Shown: positions 35,939 to 49,085, numbered from the stretch's first letter. The stretch is 64,000 bases of DNA from Prosapia bicincta (GCA_036971475.1 JBAIZL010000005.1:238444190-238508189); one strand, 5' to 3'. Made by a program: numbers and translations. Notes: generated by a model from the letters alone, not told the origin.

Positions 35939-36800
35939 TTAGTTGAGATAAGGTTTCAGATCCGAAGTGTGCCTAGCCCCAAGGTCCTTTCCAGATTCCG
36001 ATCGGAGTAGATAAGTTCCCGAAGATAACTTCTTCTTGATGACAAATGGTCCAATGAATTTGGGGAACAGTTTGGCTGTTTTGCAATTAGCAGCATCTGA
36101 CAGGGTAAAGTTTCTTCTCCAGACTAACTGTCCTTCCTGGAATTGTTCTCTTCTTCGCAGATTATATTTCACAGTGTTTTTGTTAAAAGCTTTTCTCGTT
36201 CTTTCCTCCACTTCTTTAAACACCTCTTTAGGAGAGTGTCCGGATGTGGTGATCAACATCAGCGCAATTAGGTAAATCCTTCTCATGAAGACTTCCTGAT
36301 CCATCACCAGGCATCTTAATCTCTCTACCAAAAACAAGGAAAGCAGGAGAAAATCCTGTTGTTTCATGTACAGCGGTTCGCAGTGCACTACCTATTTGGT
36401 GTATATTAGAGTCCCAGTGCTTATGGTTTTCTCCAACATAGGCCCTCAACATGTTTCCTATTGTACGATTGCTACGTTCTGTAGGATTTGCTTGAGGATG
36501 ATGCTTAGGAGTGAATACAGCTTTAGTCTTATACTCCAACATCAAGTTACGTACAGGTTTACCAACAAACTCGGAACCATTGTCAAAGATAATAATATCT
36601 GGGACACCATAAATTAAAAATATGTCTTCCTCCAAATGCTTCGCAACAACGTTTGCAGTTGCAGATCTCAAGGGAAATAAGAGGGTGTATTTGCTAAAAG
36701 AATCAACCACAACCATGAGGTATTTGTTGCCTTTGGAGGATCGGAGTAGAGGTCCCATAAAGTCCACACTCAGCATTTTTCAGGAACGGTCCACTGTTTG
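35939..36800 (-). pseudogene. Gypsy integrase (core and C-terminal domain)
   Basis: Two overlapping frames cover the domain. The core shows the catalytic acids in context: DFMGP, FDNGSEF and PTERSNRT. The C-terminal part (35939-36388) contains ending motifs such as LVWRRNF and KFIGPFVI. The frame changes between the two parts near 36240-36380, so it is broken. Confidence 0.88.
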
Positions 36801-36839
36801 CTGATGACCCATTAAACCAGCTGGTTTTGAAGAGTCCGC

Positions 36840-37627
36840 TTTCGTCTGCTGACAACCTTTGCATCGGGCAACATAGGTAGATGTGTCCTTACGCATCTTC
36901 GGCCAGTAATACTAAATTTGTAGCCTGCGGTAGGTTTTGAAAACACCCTGATGCCCAGATGTAGGAACATCATGACAGGCTCCTAAAGCTTCAGCCCGCT
37001 TCTCTTTAGGTAACACCACTTTCCAATCTTCTTCCACTTCATTAATTGAAAATGATGATAGCACATGTTTCCAAAGTTTATCATTCTCAACTTTCCATGA
37101 TGAATAGAGGTCAGGATTTTTCTGAGTTACCTCGAGCATCGTCAAGTACCAATTATCCTTAATACTATTTCCCTGTTCAAAAGCAATACAATGTATTGCA
37201 TCTACAGGCTCTGGAACATGAATTGGGTTCCTCGACAAGAGGTCTGGTACAACATGTTCTTTTCCTTTTCGGTGGAGTAATGTAAAGTTAAATGGTTGAA
37301 GGCGCAACGACCAGCGAGCCAGTCGGCCTTGCGGATCTTTCAAATTATGTAACCACAGAAGACTATGATGGTCTGTGATTACTATAAAGTGGGTTCCTTC
37401 TACATAAGGTCTAAACTTTTCAATAGCCCAGATTACCGCTATACACTCCCATTCCGTATCTGAAAATTTCTGTTCAGTTTTGCCAAGAGTTCTGCTTGCA
37501 TAAGCTATAACATTCTCACCCCCTTTCGAATGCTATGACAGCACTGCTCTTACACCAACACATGAAGCATCACAGGATATAGTAAATTGCTTTCCAAAAT
37601 CCGGACAAGACAAGATTGGTGCCTGTA
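36840..37627 (-). pseudogene. Gypsy RNase H and integrase zinc-binding region
   Basis: RNase H motifs are visible (VIAYASRTL, FSDTEWECIAVIW, VITDHHSLLWL, then DLLSRNP), followed by a histidine/cysteine region before the integrase core. In-frame stops interrupt it near 37534 and 36912. Confidence 0.85.
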
Positions 37628-38500
37628 CTAGGCTTCCTCGAATGTTTGTTTCGACTGAGATTCCGCAGTCCATTTAAATGGCCTATTCTTCCTGAGCATT
37701 GATGTTAATGGGTAGAGACGGGAGGCAACATTAGGTATAAATCGCCTATACCAGCTAGCAGTTCCACAAAATTGATGAACTTCTTTAATGTATTTAGGGG
37801 TAGGAATGTTCAAAATTGCACTGACTTTATCTGGATCTATTCTTAAACCTTGCGCATCGACAACATATCCAAGGTAATTCAACTCCCACTTACAAAATAA
37901 ACATTTTTCCTGGTTAAGGGTTAGACCCGCAGCAGCAAGACGTTTGAAGATCTCCTCCAAAATTTCTATATGTCTTTCAAATGTCTGAGTTACTACGATT
38001 ACATCATCCAAGTATACAAAAACATAGGGCTCCAAGTCCATGCCCAACACATTGTCCACTAAACGTTACCATGTAACCGGCGCATTATGTAACCCAAAAG
38101 GTATAACATTAAAATGGAACAACCCTCTACCCTGAAAGCAGTCTTCTCTTTACTTGATTGCTCCAGAGGAATCTGCCAGTAAGCGCTCTTTATATCCAGT
38201 GCTGAAAGAAAACTTGTATCCCTTAAACTGTCCAGGAGCGATGTGACATGTGGTAGGGGATAGGCATCTCTCTGAGTTACTGAATTCACTTTTCGGAAAT
38301 CTACACAAAACCACTGACCTCCGTCTGGTTTGCCGACTAGAATAATAGGAGAGGACCAAGCACTCCTTGATGGTTCTACAATTCCTTGTTCCAACATCTC
38401 GTCCAGTTCTCCATATACTATTTTTAATCTTGCTGGGGACATGGGGTAGTACCGTTGTTTTATCGGTGATGCGTCTCCCGTATCTATCTTATGTTCAACT
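37628..38500 (-). pseudogene. Gypsy reverse transcriptase
   Basis: The N-terminal half (38059-38442) has GIVEPSRSAWSSPIILVGKP and FCVDFRKVNS. The C-terminal half (37628-38059) has the catalytic FVYLDDV. A frameshift and a stop lie between the halves around 38050-38130. Confidence 0.92.
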
Positions 38501-38548
38501 AGGTGGGTTTTTCCTAATGTTAAGCTGGTCTGTTCATCAAGGTAGATT

Positions 38549-38970
38549 TTAAGGAGTTAGTTCAACATCTAATTTTGAGGAAGTCAAGTTGCTTTCATCC
38601 AGCAGCACAATGGAGAGAAGTCTATGAGACATGTTAAAGTTATCGGAAAATTCCCAACTCTTCTTGCAAGCATCAACAACAACATGCATCACGTTCCAAA
38701 AATCAATCTCCAATATCATCCCCTGAGCCAAAGAAGGAACAACTAAAACGGACAGATCCTTGGTCTTATAAGACAACGTGAGAGGCAAAACAACCCTCCC
38801 CACAATCTTATGTTTCTTGTGATTTGCTGTTAGTACATACTGATCAGAAATAGGTTGGAGCTTGGCTGGAAACCTATCAAACACCCACATTAAGTCACCA
38901 CCCATAACCGTGTGCGAAGCACCCGAATCCAACAAGGCCCTATAAGGCATGAAAAAATACGAATAGGTAA
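38549..38970 (-). pseudogene. Gypsy aspartic protease
   Basis: The frame begins MPYRALLDSGASHTVM; D-S-G-A is the retroviral-type aspartic protease active site. Length fits one protease monomer. Confidence 0.82.
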
Positions 38971-39101
38971 ATAAGGACGAGGATCGCCCTCTTTACAATC
39001 AAGGAGATAGTTTAAAGTTTATGGTTCCGAAAATAGCTTTGGAATTATGTCAATCTGCTTGCCTCGGTCCAGAAGGTTATTGCGGAGTACTCCTGAATCC
39101 C

Positions 39102-40013
39102 TTATGGAGAACTCCGACTCACCAAGTTTTTTGGACGACATTTCTCACATGCTGTTCTCTTGACACCTGTCTCCGCGCATCCAAAGCAGAAAGTGGTTCT
39201 CTTCTTCTTGCAGTTCCGATAAGTATGGTTTTCTTCTCGGCAGTTCCAACACTTGATTGGCCGAGATGATCGATAAGTAACAGACGAAGAACCTCTTGAG
39301 CTGCCCAAATGAGCCACGTTTCCTTGCAGTTGCTTCCGCCGATGTGCAGAGTACGCCAAATCTGGTTCCAACACAACCGTAGGCCAGGGTGAAGGTTGAT
39401 GTTTTGCTGCTCGTAGCCTGCCCACTTTAGCTCTTCTCCCGAATCGACGAAGTTCTTCAAGAGAAGTAATGTTAAACATGCAGAGCTTGTCTTGCAGGAA
39501 AGAGTTGACATTCTTCAAAATACGTTGAAGTTTATAATCCTCCGATACTGGTTGTGAGAGTCGGCCAAATAACTCGTCCATTGCAGCGAGATAGATGTCC
39601 AAGCCCTCCATATTCCCTTAAGTTCGATGGAGAATCTCTAAATGTAGCCTGTTATCATAGTCAGCACTTTGGAAAACCAATTTTAGCTCATCTCTCAATT
39701 TCTCCCAAGAATATATTCTTGTAGGGACTGAGAGATACCAAACAAAAGGAGTACCACCAAAGAGATCCACAGCACTTTCAAAACGTTCCAGTGAAGAGAC
39801 GCCTCGAGCCGTGCGTAGCTCCTCTGCTCATTCAATAAAGGCGGCCACACTTTGAGTACCCTCCCCATCATATTTAAGGCCCCATTTATACACAGGTATC
39901 GCCTGAGGCTTGGAACGATGCATATAACTGGTACATTCTTGCACGGCATCATGATTGGAAACTTTGGACCGAGTTGTATGAGAAACGTCATGCCGAGGTG
40001 TCCAACATGTCAA
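39102..40013 (-). pseudogene. Gypsy gag with zinc knuckle
   Basis: The downstream frame (39102-39611) contains a CCHC knuckle (CWNCREENHTYRNC) and a second CFGC..CEKC cysteine cluster. Upstream, the frames at 39695-40013 give capsid-like sequence (YKWGLKYDGEG) broken by stops. The N-terminus is cut at the element's truncated end. Confidence 0.8.
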
Positions 40014-40020
40014 AGGCTGA

Positions 40021-43000
40021 TAAATAAATATAGAATATATCTGTTTCTAATATGCACCCCTAGATAGAGAGTATACTTACCTCAAGTATGCAACCCTAAA
40101 TAGATAGTATATCTGCCTCAAGTATGCTATAATAAATAGGGATTATAACTGCCTCAAATATGGTAGCCTAAATAGAGAATTAAATTATTTCAAGTATGCA
40201 ACCGTAAAAAGAGAGTATACTTGCCTCAAGTATGCAACCCCAAATAGAGAGGATAATTGCCACAAGTATGCAACCCCAAATAGAGGGTATTTCTGCATCA
40301 AGTATGCTACCCTAAATAGAGATTGTATCTGCCTCAAATATGGTAACATAAATACAGAATATATCTGTTTCAAGTATGCAACCCTAAAGAGAGAGTATAC
40401 CTGCCTCAAGTATGAAACCCTAAATAGAAGGTATATCTACCTCAAGTATGCTACCCCAAATAGGGATTATATCTGCCTCAAATATGGTAGCCTAAATAGA
40501 GATTATATCTGCATCAAATATGGTAACCTAAATAGAAAGTATATTTAGTCAAAATATGCAACCCTAAGTAGAGAGTATATCTGCCTCACGTATGGTGCCC
40601 TTAATAGAGAATATATCTGTTTCAAGTACGCAACCCTAAATAGAGGATAATTGCCACAAGTATAAAACCCTAAATAGAAGGTGTATCTGCCTCAAGTACG
40701 CTACCCTAAATAGAGATTAGATCAGCCTCAAGTATGGTAACCTAAATAGAGAATATATCTGTTTCTAGTATGCAACCCTAAATAGAGGGTATACGTGCCT
40801 AAAGTATGCAACCCTAAAAAGAGAGTATATCTGCCTCAAGTATGCAATCCTAAATAGATATTATATCTGCCTCAAATATGGTAACTTAAATAGAGATTAT
40901 ATCTACATCAAATATGGTAACCTAAATAGAGAGGTTATTTAGTCAAATATCCAACCCTAAATAGAGAGTATATCTGCTTCAAGTATGCAACCCTTATTAC
41001 ATAGTTCATCTGCTTCAGGTATTTAACCCTACGTAGAGAGTATACCTACCTCAAGTATGCAATCCTAAATAGAGAGTATAATTTCCTCAAGTATGCAATC
41101 CTAAATAGTATGGTACCCTTAATAGGGAATATATCTGTTTCAAGTATGCAACCCTAAATAGAGAGGATAATTGCCACAAGTATGCAACCATAAATAGAGG
41201 GTATATCTGGTTCATGTATGCTACCTTAACTAGAGATTACTTCTGCCTCAAGTATGGTACGTAAATAGAGAATATATCTGTTTCTAATATGCAACCCTAA
41301 ATAGAGAGTACACTTGCTTCGAATATGCAATCCTAAATAGGAATTACAACTGCCTCAAATATGGTAAACTAAATAGAGAATATAAATGTTTCAAGTATGC
41401 AACCGTAAATAGAGAGTATACTTGCCTATGCAACCCCAAATAAAGAGGATAATTGCCACAAGTATGCAACCCCAAATAGAGAGTATACCTGCCTCAAGTA
41501 TGCAACCGTAAATAGAGAGTATACCTGCCTCAAGTATGCAACCCTAAATAGAGAATGTATCTGCCTCAAGTACGCTACCCTAAATAGAGAATGTATCTGC
41601 CTCAAGTACGCTACCATAAATAGAGATTATATCTGCCTCAAATATGGTAACTTAAATAGAGATTATATCTTCATCAAATATGGTAACCTAAATAAAAGGT
41701 ATATTTAGTCAAATATGCAACCCTAAATAGAGAGTATACCTGCCTCAAGTATGCAACCCTAAATAGAGAATGTATCTGCCTCAAGTACGCTACCCTAAAT
41801 AGAGATTATATCTGCCTCAAATATGGTAACTTAAATAGAGATTATATCTTCATCAAATATGGTAACCTAAATAAAGGGTATATTTAGTCAAATATGCAAC
41901 CCTAAATAGAGAGTATACCTGCCTCAAGTATGCAACCCTAAATAGAGAATGTATCTGCCTCAAGTACGCTACCCTAAATAGAGATTATATCTGCCTCAAG
42001 TATGGTACCCTTAATAGGGAATATATCTGTTTCAAGTATGCAACCCTAAATAGAGAGGATAATTGCCACAAGTATGCAACCATAAATAGAGGGTATATCT
42101 GGTTCATGTATGCTACCTTAAATAGAGATTACTTCTGCCTCAAGTATGGTACGTAAATAGAGAATATATCTGTTTCTAATATGCAACCCTAAATAGAGTG
42201 TACACTTGCTTCAAGTATATAATCCTAAATAGGAATAACAACTGCCTCAAATATGGTAAACTAAATAGAGAATATAAATGTTTCAAGTATGCAACCGTAA
42301 ATAGAGAGTATACTTGCCTCACGTATGCAACCCCAAATAGAGAGGATAATTGCCACAAGTATGCAACCTTAAATAGAGAGTATACCTGCCTCAAGTACGC
42401 TACCCTAAATAGTGATTATATCTGCCTCAAATATGGTAACTTAAATAGAGATTATATCTTCATCAAATATGGTAACCTAAATAAAGGGTATATTTAGTCA
42501 AATATGCAACCCTAAATAGAGAGTATACCTGCCTCAAGTATGCAACCCTAAATAGAGAATGTATCTGCCTCAAGTACGCTACCCTAAATAGAGATTATAT
42601 CTGCCTCAAGTATGGTACCCTTAATAGGGAATATATCTGTTTCAAGTATGCAACCCTAAATAGAGAGGATAATTGCCACAAGTATGCAACCATAAATAGA
42701 GGGTATATCTGGTTCATGTATGCTACCTTAAATAGAGATTAATTCTGCCTCAAGTATGGTACGTAAATAGAGAATATATCTGTTTCTAATATGCAACCCT
42801 AAATAGAGTGTACACTTGCTTCAAGTATATAATCCTAAATAGGAATTACAACTGCCTCAAATATGGTAAACTAAATAGAGAATATAAATGTTTCAAGTAT
42901 GCAACCGTAAATAGAGAGTATACTTGCCTCACGTATGCAACCCCAAATAGAGAGGATAATTGCCACAAGTATGCAACCCCAAATAGAGAGTATACCTGCC

Positions 43001-44495
43001 TCAAGTATGCAATCCTAAATAGAGAATGTATCTGCCTCAAGTACGCTACCCTAAATAGAGATTATATCTGCCTCAAGTATGGTACCCTTAATAGGGAATA
43101 TATCTGTTTCAAGTATGCAACCATAAATAGAGAGGATAATTGCCACAAGTATGCAACCATAAATAGAGGGTATATCTGGTTCATGTATGCTACCCTAAAT
43201 AGAGATTACTTCTGCCTCAAGTATGGTACCCTTAATAGGGAATATATCTGTTTCAAGTATGCAACCCTAAATAGAGAGGATAATTGCCACAAGTATGCAA
43301 CCATAAATAGAGGGTATATCTGGTTCATGTATGCTACCCTAAATAGAGATTACTTCTGCCTCAAGTATGGTACCCTTAATATGGAATATATCTGTTTCAA
43401 GTATGCAACCCTAAATAGAGAGGATAATTGCCACAAGTATGCAAACATAAATAGAGGGTATATCTGGTTCATGTATGCTACCTTAAATAGAGATTACTTC
43501 TGCCTCAAGTATGGTACCCTTAATAGGGAATATATCTGTTTCAAGTATGCAACCCTAAATAGAGAGTATAATTGCCACAAGTATGCAACCATAAATAGAG
43601 TGTATATCTGGTTCATGTATGCTACCTTAAATAGAGATTACGTCTGCCTCAAGTATGGTACCCTTAATAGGGAATATATCTGTTTCAAGTATGCAACCCT
43701 AAATAGAGAGGATAATTGCCACAAGTATGCAACCATAAATAGAGGGTATATCTGGCTCATGTATGCTACCTTAAATAGAGAATACTTCTGCCTCAAGTAT
43801 GGTACGTAAATAGAGAATATATCTGTTTCTAATATGCAGCCCTAAATAGAGAGTACACTTGCTTCGAATATGCAATCCTAAATAGGAATTACAACTGCCT
43901 CAAATATGGTAAACTAAATAGAGAATATAAATGTTTCAAGTATGCAACCGTAAATAGAGAGTATACTTGCCTCACGTATGCAACCCCAAATAGAGAGGAT
44001 AATTGCCACAAGTATGCAACCCCAAATAGAGGGTATTTCTGCATCAAGTATGCTACCCTAAATAGAGATTGTATATGCCTCAAATATGGTAACATAAATA
44101 CAGTATATATCTGTTTCAAGTATGCAACACTAAATAGATAGTATATCTACTTCAAGTATGCTACCCTAAATAGAGATTAAATTTGCCTCACGTATGGTAA
44201 CCTAAATAGAGAGTGTATCTGCTTCAAGTATGCAACCCTAATTACATAGTTCACCTGCTTCAGCTATTTAACCCTAAATAGAGAGTATATCTGTCTCAAG
44301 TATGCTACCCTAAATAGAGATTATATCGTTTTCAAGTTTGCAACGGTAAATAGAGAGTATACTTGCTTCATGTATGCAACCCCAAATTGAGAGGATAATT
44401 GCCACAAGTATGCAACCCTAAATAGGGGGTGTATTTGCCTCAAGTATGCTACCCTAAATTGACATTGTAACTGCCTCAAATATGGTAACTTAAAT
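40021..44495. repeat. Satellite block 4: main 36-bp array with higher-order repeats
   Basis: About 4.5 kb of head-to-tail 36-bp units (TATATCTGCCTCAAGTATGC then AACCCTAAATAGAGAG). Variants alternate in fixed order: at 43081-43800 a four-unit block (144 bp) repeats five times. A longer ordered series recurs near 41265, 42147, 42757 and 43800. Because 36 is divisible by three, both strands stay open for long stretches, such as 333 codons at 42808-43809. I regard these as non-coding. Confidence 0.97.
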
Positions 44496-44501
44496 AAAGA
44501 A

Positions 44502-47500
44502 GGGTAAAGTCGGGTAAGATGACGAATCGGGTAAGATGACGAAATCAGTATTTATCAAATGTAATCACAGATAGCAACACTTGTCGAAGCACTGCCTGAG
44601 ACTCAGACGATTAGTAACAAAGTTCACCACAAAGGATGTCGAGCCAGTTTGATTTGAGAGCATTAGTGAGAAAAACGTGTTTTGTCCAGTGAGATTGTAA
44701 TTTTTGGAGTGTATTCTGCAAGGAATTTCTTTACTACGGTAAGTTGTTTTTAACTTTTTATGAAATATTTTTAAAATAGAACTTAAATTGTAGATAAACA
44801 TATGTAGTGTAAGTTCTTTACGATAACCAAGATTAATAATAAACAGCTTCTTAACGACTATGTCCGAGTGGGGTAAGACGACGAATGGAAGCGCGGGTAA
44901 GATGACGAGAAGTTTGCTAGTTCGTCATCTTACCCGACAAGTTTTTCAGTAGGCTTACCTATGTTTAATGAATAGTTTTGTGTTATAAAAATAGGTTTTG
45001 AAATTGAATTTTATTGGCAGTAATTTTTCTTTCATTTTAAATTATAAAAACTTGTATATAGCTATTATTTTCATATTATCTAACGTCAAGTAATTATTAG
45101 GCAAGTGAGTTGATTGTTATGAGTACATATAATTATTAATAAGCTGTATTAATAATAAATAATGTAGGCCTACAGCAGTTAATTATAACAAATGTTTTAT
45201 GTTTTATAAACATGCCACGAAATTATACGAGAAAAAGTGACCGAGGTAAATGGAATAAAGAAGCAATGAGTGCTGCTATTGCTAAAATAAAAGATAAAAC
45301 TTCAAGTGTTAATGCTGCAGCAAAAACGTATAACGTGCCAGAACCAACATTACGGAGATATTTTAAACACAGATGTTGTCCTAGTGGAGAAGTCGTAAGT
45401 AGGCTATTTTAGTGAAAAATATGTTTAGCTTTAAAAATTGAATAGCCTATGGCTTACATTTTTTTTTTAAATTACGGATAACATTTGTAGGCTTTTTGTT
45501 TTAGGAGTATCCTCAGAGCTTGGGCAGGTTTAAAAACACATTTACGGTCCCTCAAATTGAAGAGCTGAGACAATATGTTACAGATTTAGACAGAAGAGCA
45601 TTTGGAATAACAAAAAAACAATTGCTAAATTGTGTTTTTCATATGCTGAGAAATTAGGATTGAGTCATCGGTTTAATAAAGAAAAAAACAGCTGGAAAAG
45701 ACTTTATAGACAACTTTTTAACTAATTGTAAATTATCTTTGAGAAAGCCAGAGGCAACTTCGGTAGCTCGACTCATGGCTTTCAATCGAGTTAACGTGGA
45801 GAATTTTTTTGAAACACTTAAAGAACTTAGGTTGAAGTATCTGTTTAAAGCTCAAAATATTTATAACATCGATGAGACCGGATTTTCCACAGTACCAACA
45901 AAAACTCCTAAAGTAATTTCACCCACTGGTTCCCCTCGTGTTATTAAAGTTTCCTCTGCTGAACGAGGAGTAACCGTTACGGCCGTATGTGGTATGAGTG
46001 CAACTGGGACTTACATTCCACCTTTCCTTGTCTTTCCCAGAGTAAGGATGAATCCTGATTTTTTAAATGGCGCACCCCCAGGCACCATAGGAGTGGCTCA
46101 TGAATAAGGATGGATGACTGCTCAAAGCTTTGTGAAGTTCTTAGAGCACTTTACTAATCATGCTCATCCAAGTCATAAAAATCCTGTCCTAGTTATAATG
46201 GACAATCATGCTTCACATGTTACCTTGGAATCCATTGAATTTTGTAGGAATAATGGGATATGCCTACTAGGATTTCCAGCACACACAAGTCACAGGTTGC
46301 AGCCGCTCGATGTGGCTTTCTACGGTCCGCTAAAGACTGCCTATAGTCAAGGCTGTGAAGATTATTTGGTTTCTAACCCAGGAGCCGTCATTACAATTCG
46401 GGAGGTAGCCGGGATATTTGGCAAAGCTTATCTTAGAGTGAGTACTATCCAGACTGCTGTGAATGGGTTTAAAGCTACTGGAATTGAGCCTCTAGATAGC
46501 AACATTTTTACAGATATAGATTTTCAAGCTTCATACACAACTGATGTTGTTGAAAACAATCAACAGGATACTCTTGCCAATAGTCAACAGTCTTTCTCTT
46601 CAACCCTCCCTCCAGAACTCACCATGTTCGCAACCCTTCCTCCAGAACCCACAATTTTAGCAACTCTATCTCCTCAGCCTTCAATTTCCTCCTCTGTTCC
46701 ACCTCAAACATCAACTTCATCAACAATTCGTCCACAGTTCCCTACTTTCTCAGCTCTTCCTCCGCTTCCAATAGCCACCAAAAAAAACAGCCAGGCGACC
46801 AAGGAAAAAACTGCCTTCTTACCACATTTCTGGAAGTCCTGTCAAACAAGTGCTCGAGGAAAAGAAAAAAGAAAAAGAATTACAAGAACTAAAAAGGCAG
46901 GAAAGATTGAGCAAAAAAGCTGAAACGTTATTATCAAAGAAAGTTGAAGCCTCTAAAACTAAAAGCGTGAAGAAAAATACAAAGCGTCAACTGGATTACT
47001 CGTCATCATCATCTGAGTCATCACTAGAGATAAATTATATGGAGGACGATGATGATATTGAAGGAATATTTGAAGAAGATGAAGACTGCATTCTTTGCGG
47101 AGAGCGTGGAAAGGAAGAGTTATGGTATCAGTGCTTTAGATGCAAATCTTGGGCACATGCTGCATGTTCAGGCTGGAATGATAGTGAAGCTAAATACACG
47201 CCCTGGAAATGTGATTATTGTGTGTAAAGTGTGTTAATGTTTTTATAATGTTGTTTGTAAAGAATTCTAATATGTTTTGTTTCATTATGAATATAAAAGT
47301 ATACTTTTTCTAAATTACTGTATTACTTTTACCTGGTAGTCATCTTACCCCCTCTCTGCGTCATCTTACCCCATGGGTGGGGTAAGATGACGAAAATTAC
47401 TCCTTATTTTTGGTGAAATATTTTTCATACTTCTAGAGGAGATAACAGCATTATAAAATTGTATTATTGAATATAAAGGTTAAAAGAAGTGTCCTATAAA

Positions 47501-47580
47501 ATTTCAGGTTTTACAACCACCCACAACACATAGAAAAAAAAAGTTGAAGCTTAACTTCGTCATCTTACCCTACCTTCCCC
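44502..47580 (+). mobile_element. pogo/Tigger-like DNA transposon, decayed
   Basis: The ends are inverted repeats: GGGTAAAGTCGGGTAAGATG on the left and the complement of GGGGAAGGTAGGGTAAGATG on the right. Further GGGTAAGATGACG copies lie inside both ends. It splits one satellite unit with an AA duplicated at the junctions rather than the TA usual for the superfamily. Encodes a pogo-type transposase with frameshifts and a stop. Confidence 0.88.
45212..47227 (+). pseudogene. pogo-like transposase with C-terminal PHD-type zinc finger
   Basis: Exon 1 (45212-45394) encodes a Psq-type helix-turn-helix (NAAAKTYNVPEPTLRRYF) and ends at GTAAGT. An acceptor at 45504 leads to YPQSLGRFKNTF. The DDE_1 domain follows with the three catalytic acids in [16 protein letters not shown] and [10 protein letters not shown]. 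The tail is Pro/Ser-rich, then a lysine-rich coiled region and a PHD-like finger (CILCG, YQCFRCKSWAHAAC, WKCDYC). It is disabled by frameshifts at about 45620-45700, a TAA at 46105-46107 and a frame change near 46860. Confidence 0.85.
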
Positions 47581-49085
47581 AATATATCTGTTTCAAGTAT
47601 GCAACCCTAAATAGAGAGTATACCTGCCACAAGTATGCAACCCTAAATAGAAGGTATATCTACCTTAAGTATGCTACCCCAAATAGGGATTATATCTGCC
47701 TCAAGTATGGTAACCTCAATAGAGAATATATCTGTTTCAAGTATGCAACCCTAAATAGAGAGTATAATTGCCTCAAGTATGCAACCCTAAATTAAACTTA
47801 TATCTGCCTAAAATATGGTAACCTAAATAGAGATTATATCTGCCGTAAATATGGTAACCTAAATATAGAATATATCTGTTTCAAGTATGCAACTCTAAAT
47901 AAAGAGTATACCTCCCTCAAGTATGCAACCCTAAATAGAGTATATCTACCTCAAGTATGCTACCCTAAATAGAGATTATATCTTGCCCTAAGTATGGTAC
48001 CATAAATAGATTTTATATCTGTTTCATGCAACTATAAATAAAAAGTATATTTGTTTCTGGTATGCAAACTTAAATAGAGTATATCTGTTTCAAGTGTGAA
48101 ACTCTAAATAGAAACCATATCTGCCTCAAGTATGCAACATAATATAGAGATTATATCTGCCTCAAGTATGCTATTGTAAATAGAGAGTATTTCCGCCTCA
48201 CGTATACACAATAATTACAAAGTTCATCTGCTTCAACCCAAAAAGAGAGTATATATATTCTAAGAATGAAGCCCTAAATAAACAGTATATCTGCTTCAAG
48301 TATGTAACCGAAATAAAAATTATCTATCAAGTATTATCTCTATCAAGTATGCAAACTTAAGAAGAAAGTATATCTTCCTCAAGTATACAATCCTTAATAG
48401 AGAGTATATTTAGTCAAGTATGCACCCTAAATAAAGAGTATACCTACTCAAATATGCAATCCTAAATAGAGAGTATATATATATATATATATTATAGAGA
48501 CTATATCTATTCTACTGTCTATCCCTAAATAGAGAGTATATCTTGTAGAGACCATATCTATTCTACTATGCAGCCCTAAATATAGAGTATGGCTACCCAA
48601 ATATGCAACCCTAGTTAGAGAGTATATCTATAGTGATTATATCTAGTCAAGAATGCACCCCTATATAGAGAGTATATCTTATAGAGACTGTATGTATTCT
48701 ACTATGCAGCCCTAAATAGAGAGTATATCTATAGTGATTATATCTAATAAAGTATGCAACCCTAAATAGAGTGTTTCTGTTATAGAGACTATATCTATTC
48801 TACTATGCAGCCCTAAATAGAGAGTATATCTATAGTGATTATATCTAATAAAGTATGCAACCCTAAATAGAGTGTTTCTGTTATAGAGACTATATCTATT
48901 CTACTATGCAGCCCTAAATAGAGAGTATATCTATAGTGATTATATCTAATAAAGTATGCAACCCTAAATAGAGTGTTTCTGTTATAGAGACTATATCTAT
49001 TCTACTATGCAGCCCTAAATAGAGAGTACATCTTATGGAGAGTATGTCTACTCAAATATGCAACCCTAATTAGAGAGTAAATCTG
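47581..49085. repeat. Satellite block 5 with about 101-bp higher-order repeats
   Basis: 36-bp units continue to about 48480 and become irregular. From about 48640 to 49020 a composite unit of about 101 bp (CTATAGTGATTATATCTAAT ... TATTCTACTATGCAGCCC) repeats at least three times nearly identically (starts near 48730, 48830, 48931). Confidence 0.95.

Larger units (their letters stand above)
34182..40020 (-). mobile_element. Ty3/gypsy-type LTR retrotransposon, 5'-truncated and broken
   Basis: Read on the minus strand, the order is gag, protease, reverse transcriptase, RNase H, integrase, purine tract, 3' LTR. RT before integrase and the motif set fit Ty3/gypsy. The 5' LTR and primer site are absent: the element stops in gag near 40020, where satellite resumes, so a deletion removed the 5' end. 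Several internal stops and frameshifts make it inactive. It sits inside the satellite array. Confidence 0.9.

Noticed and set aside
42808..43809. 333-codon ORF of 12-residue repeats
   Set aside because: It follows exactly from the 36-bp satellite, which is open on both strands. Neighbouring units with indels break it and there is no promoter or splice context.
29930..49085. CRISPR-like array of about 36-bp repeats
   Set aside because: Units are contiguous with no spacers, the host is clearly eukaryotic, and there are no cas genes.
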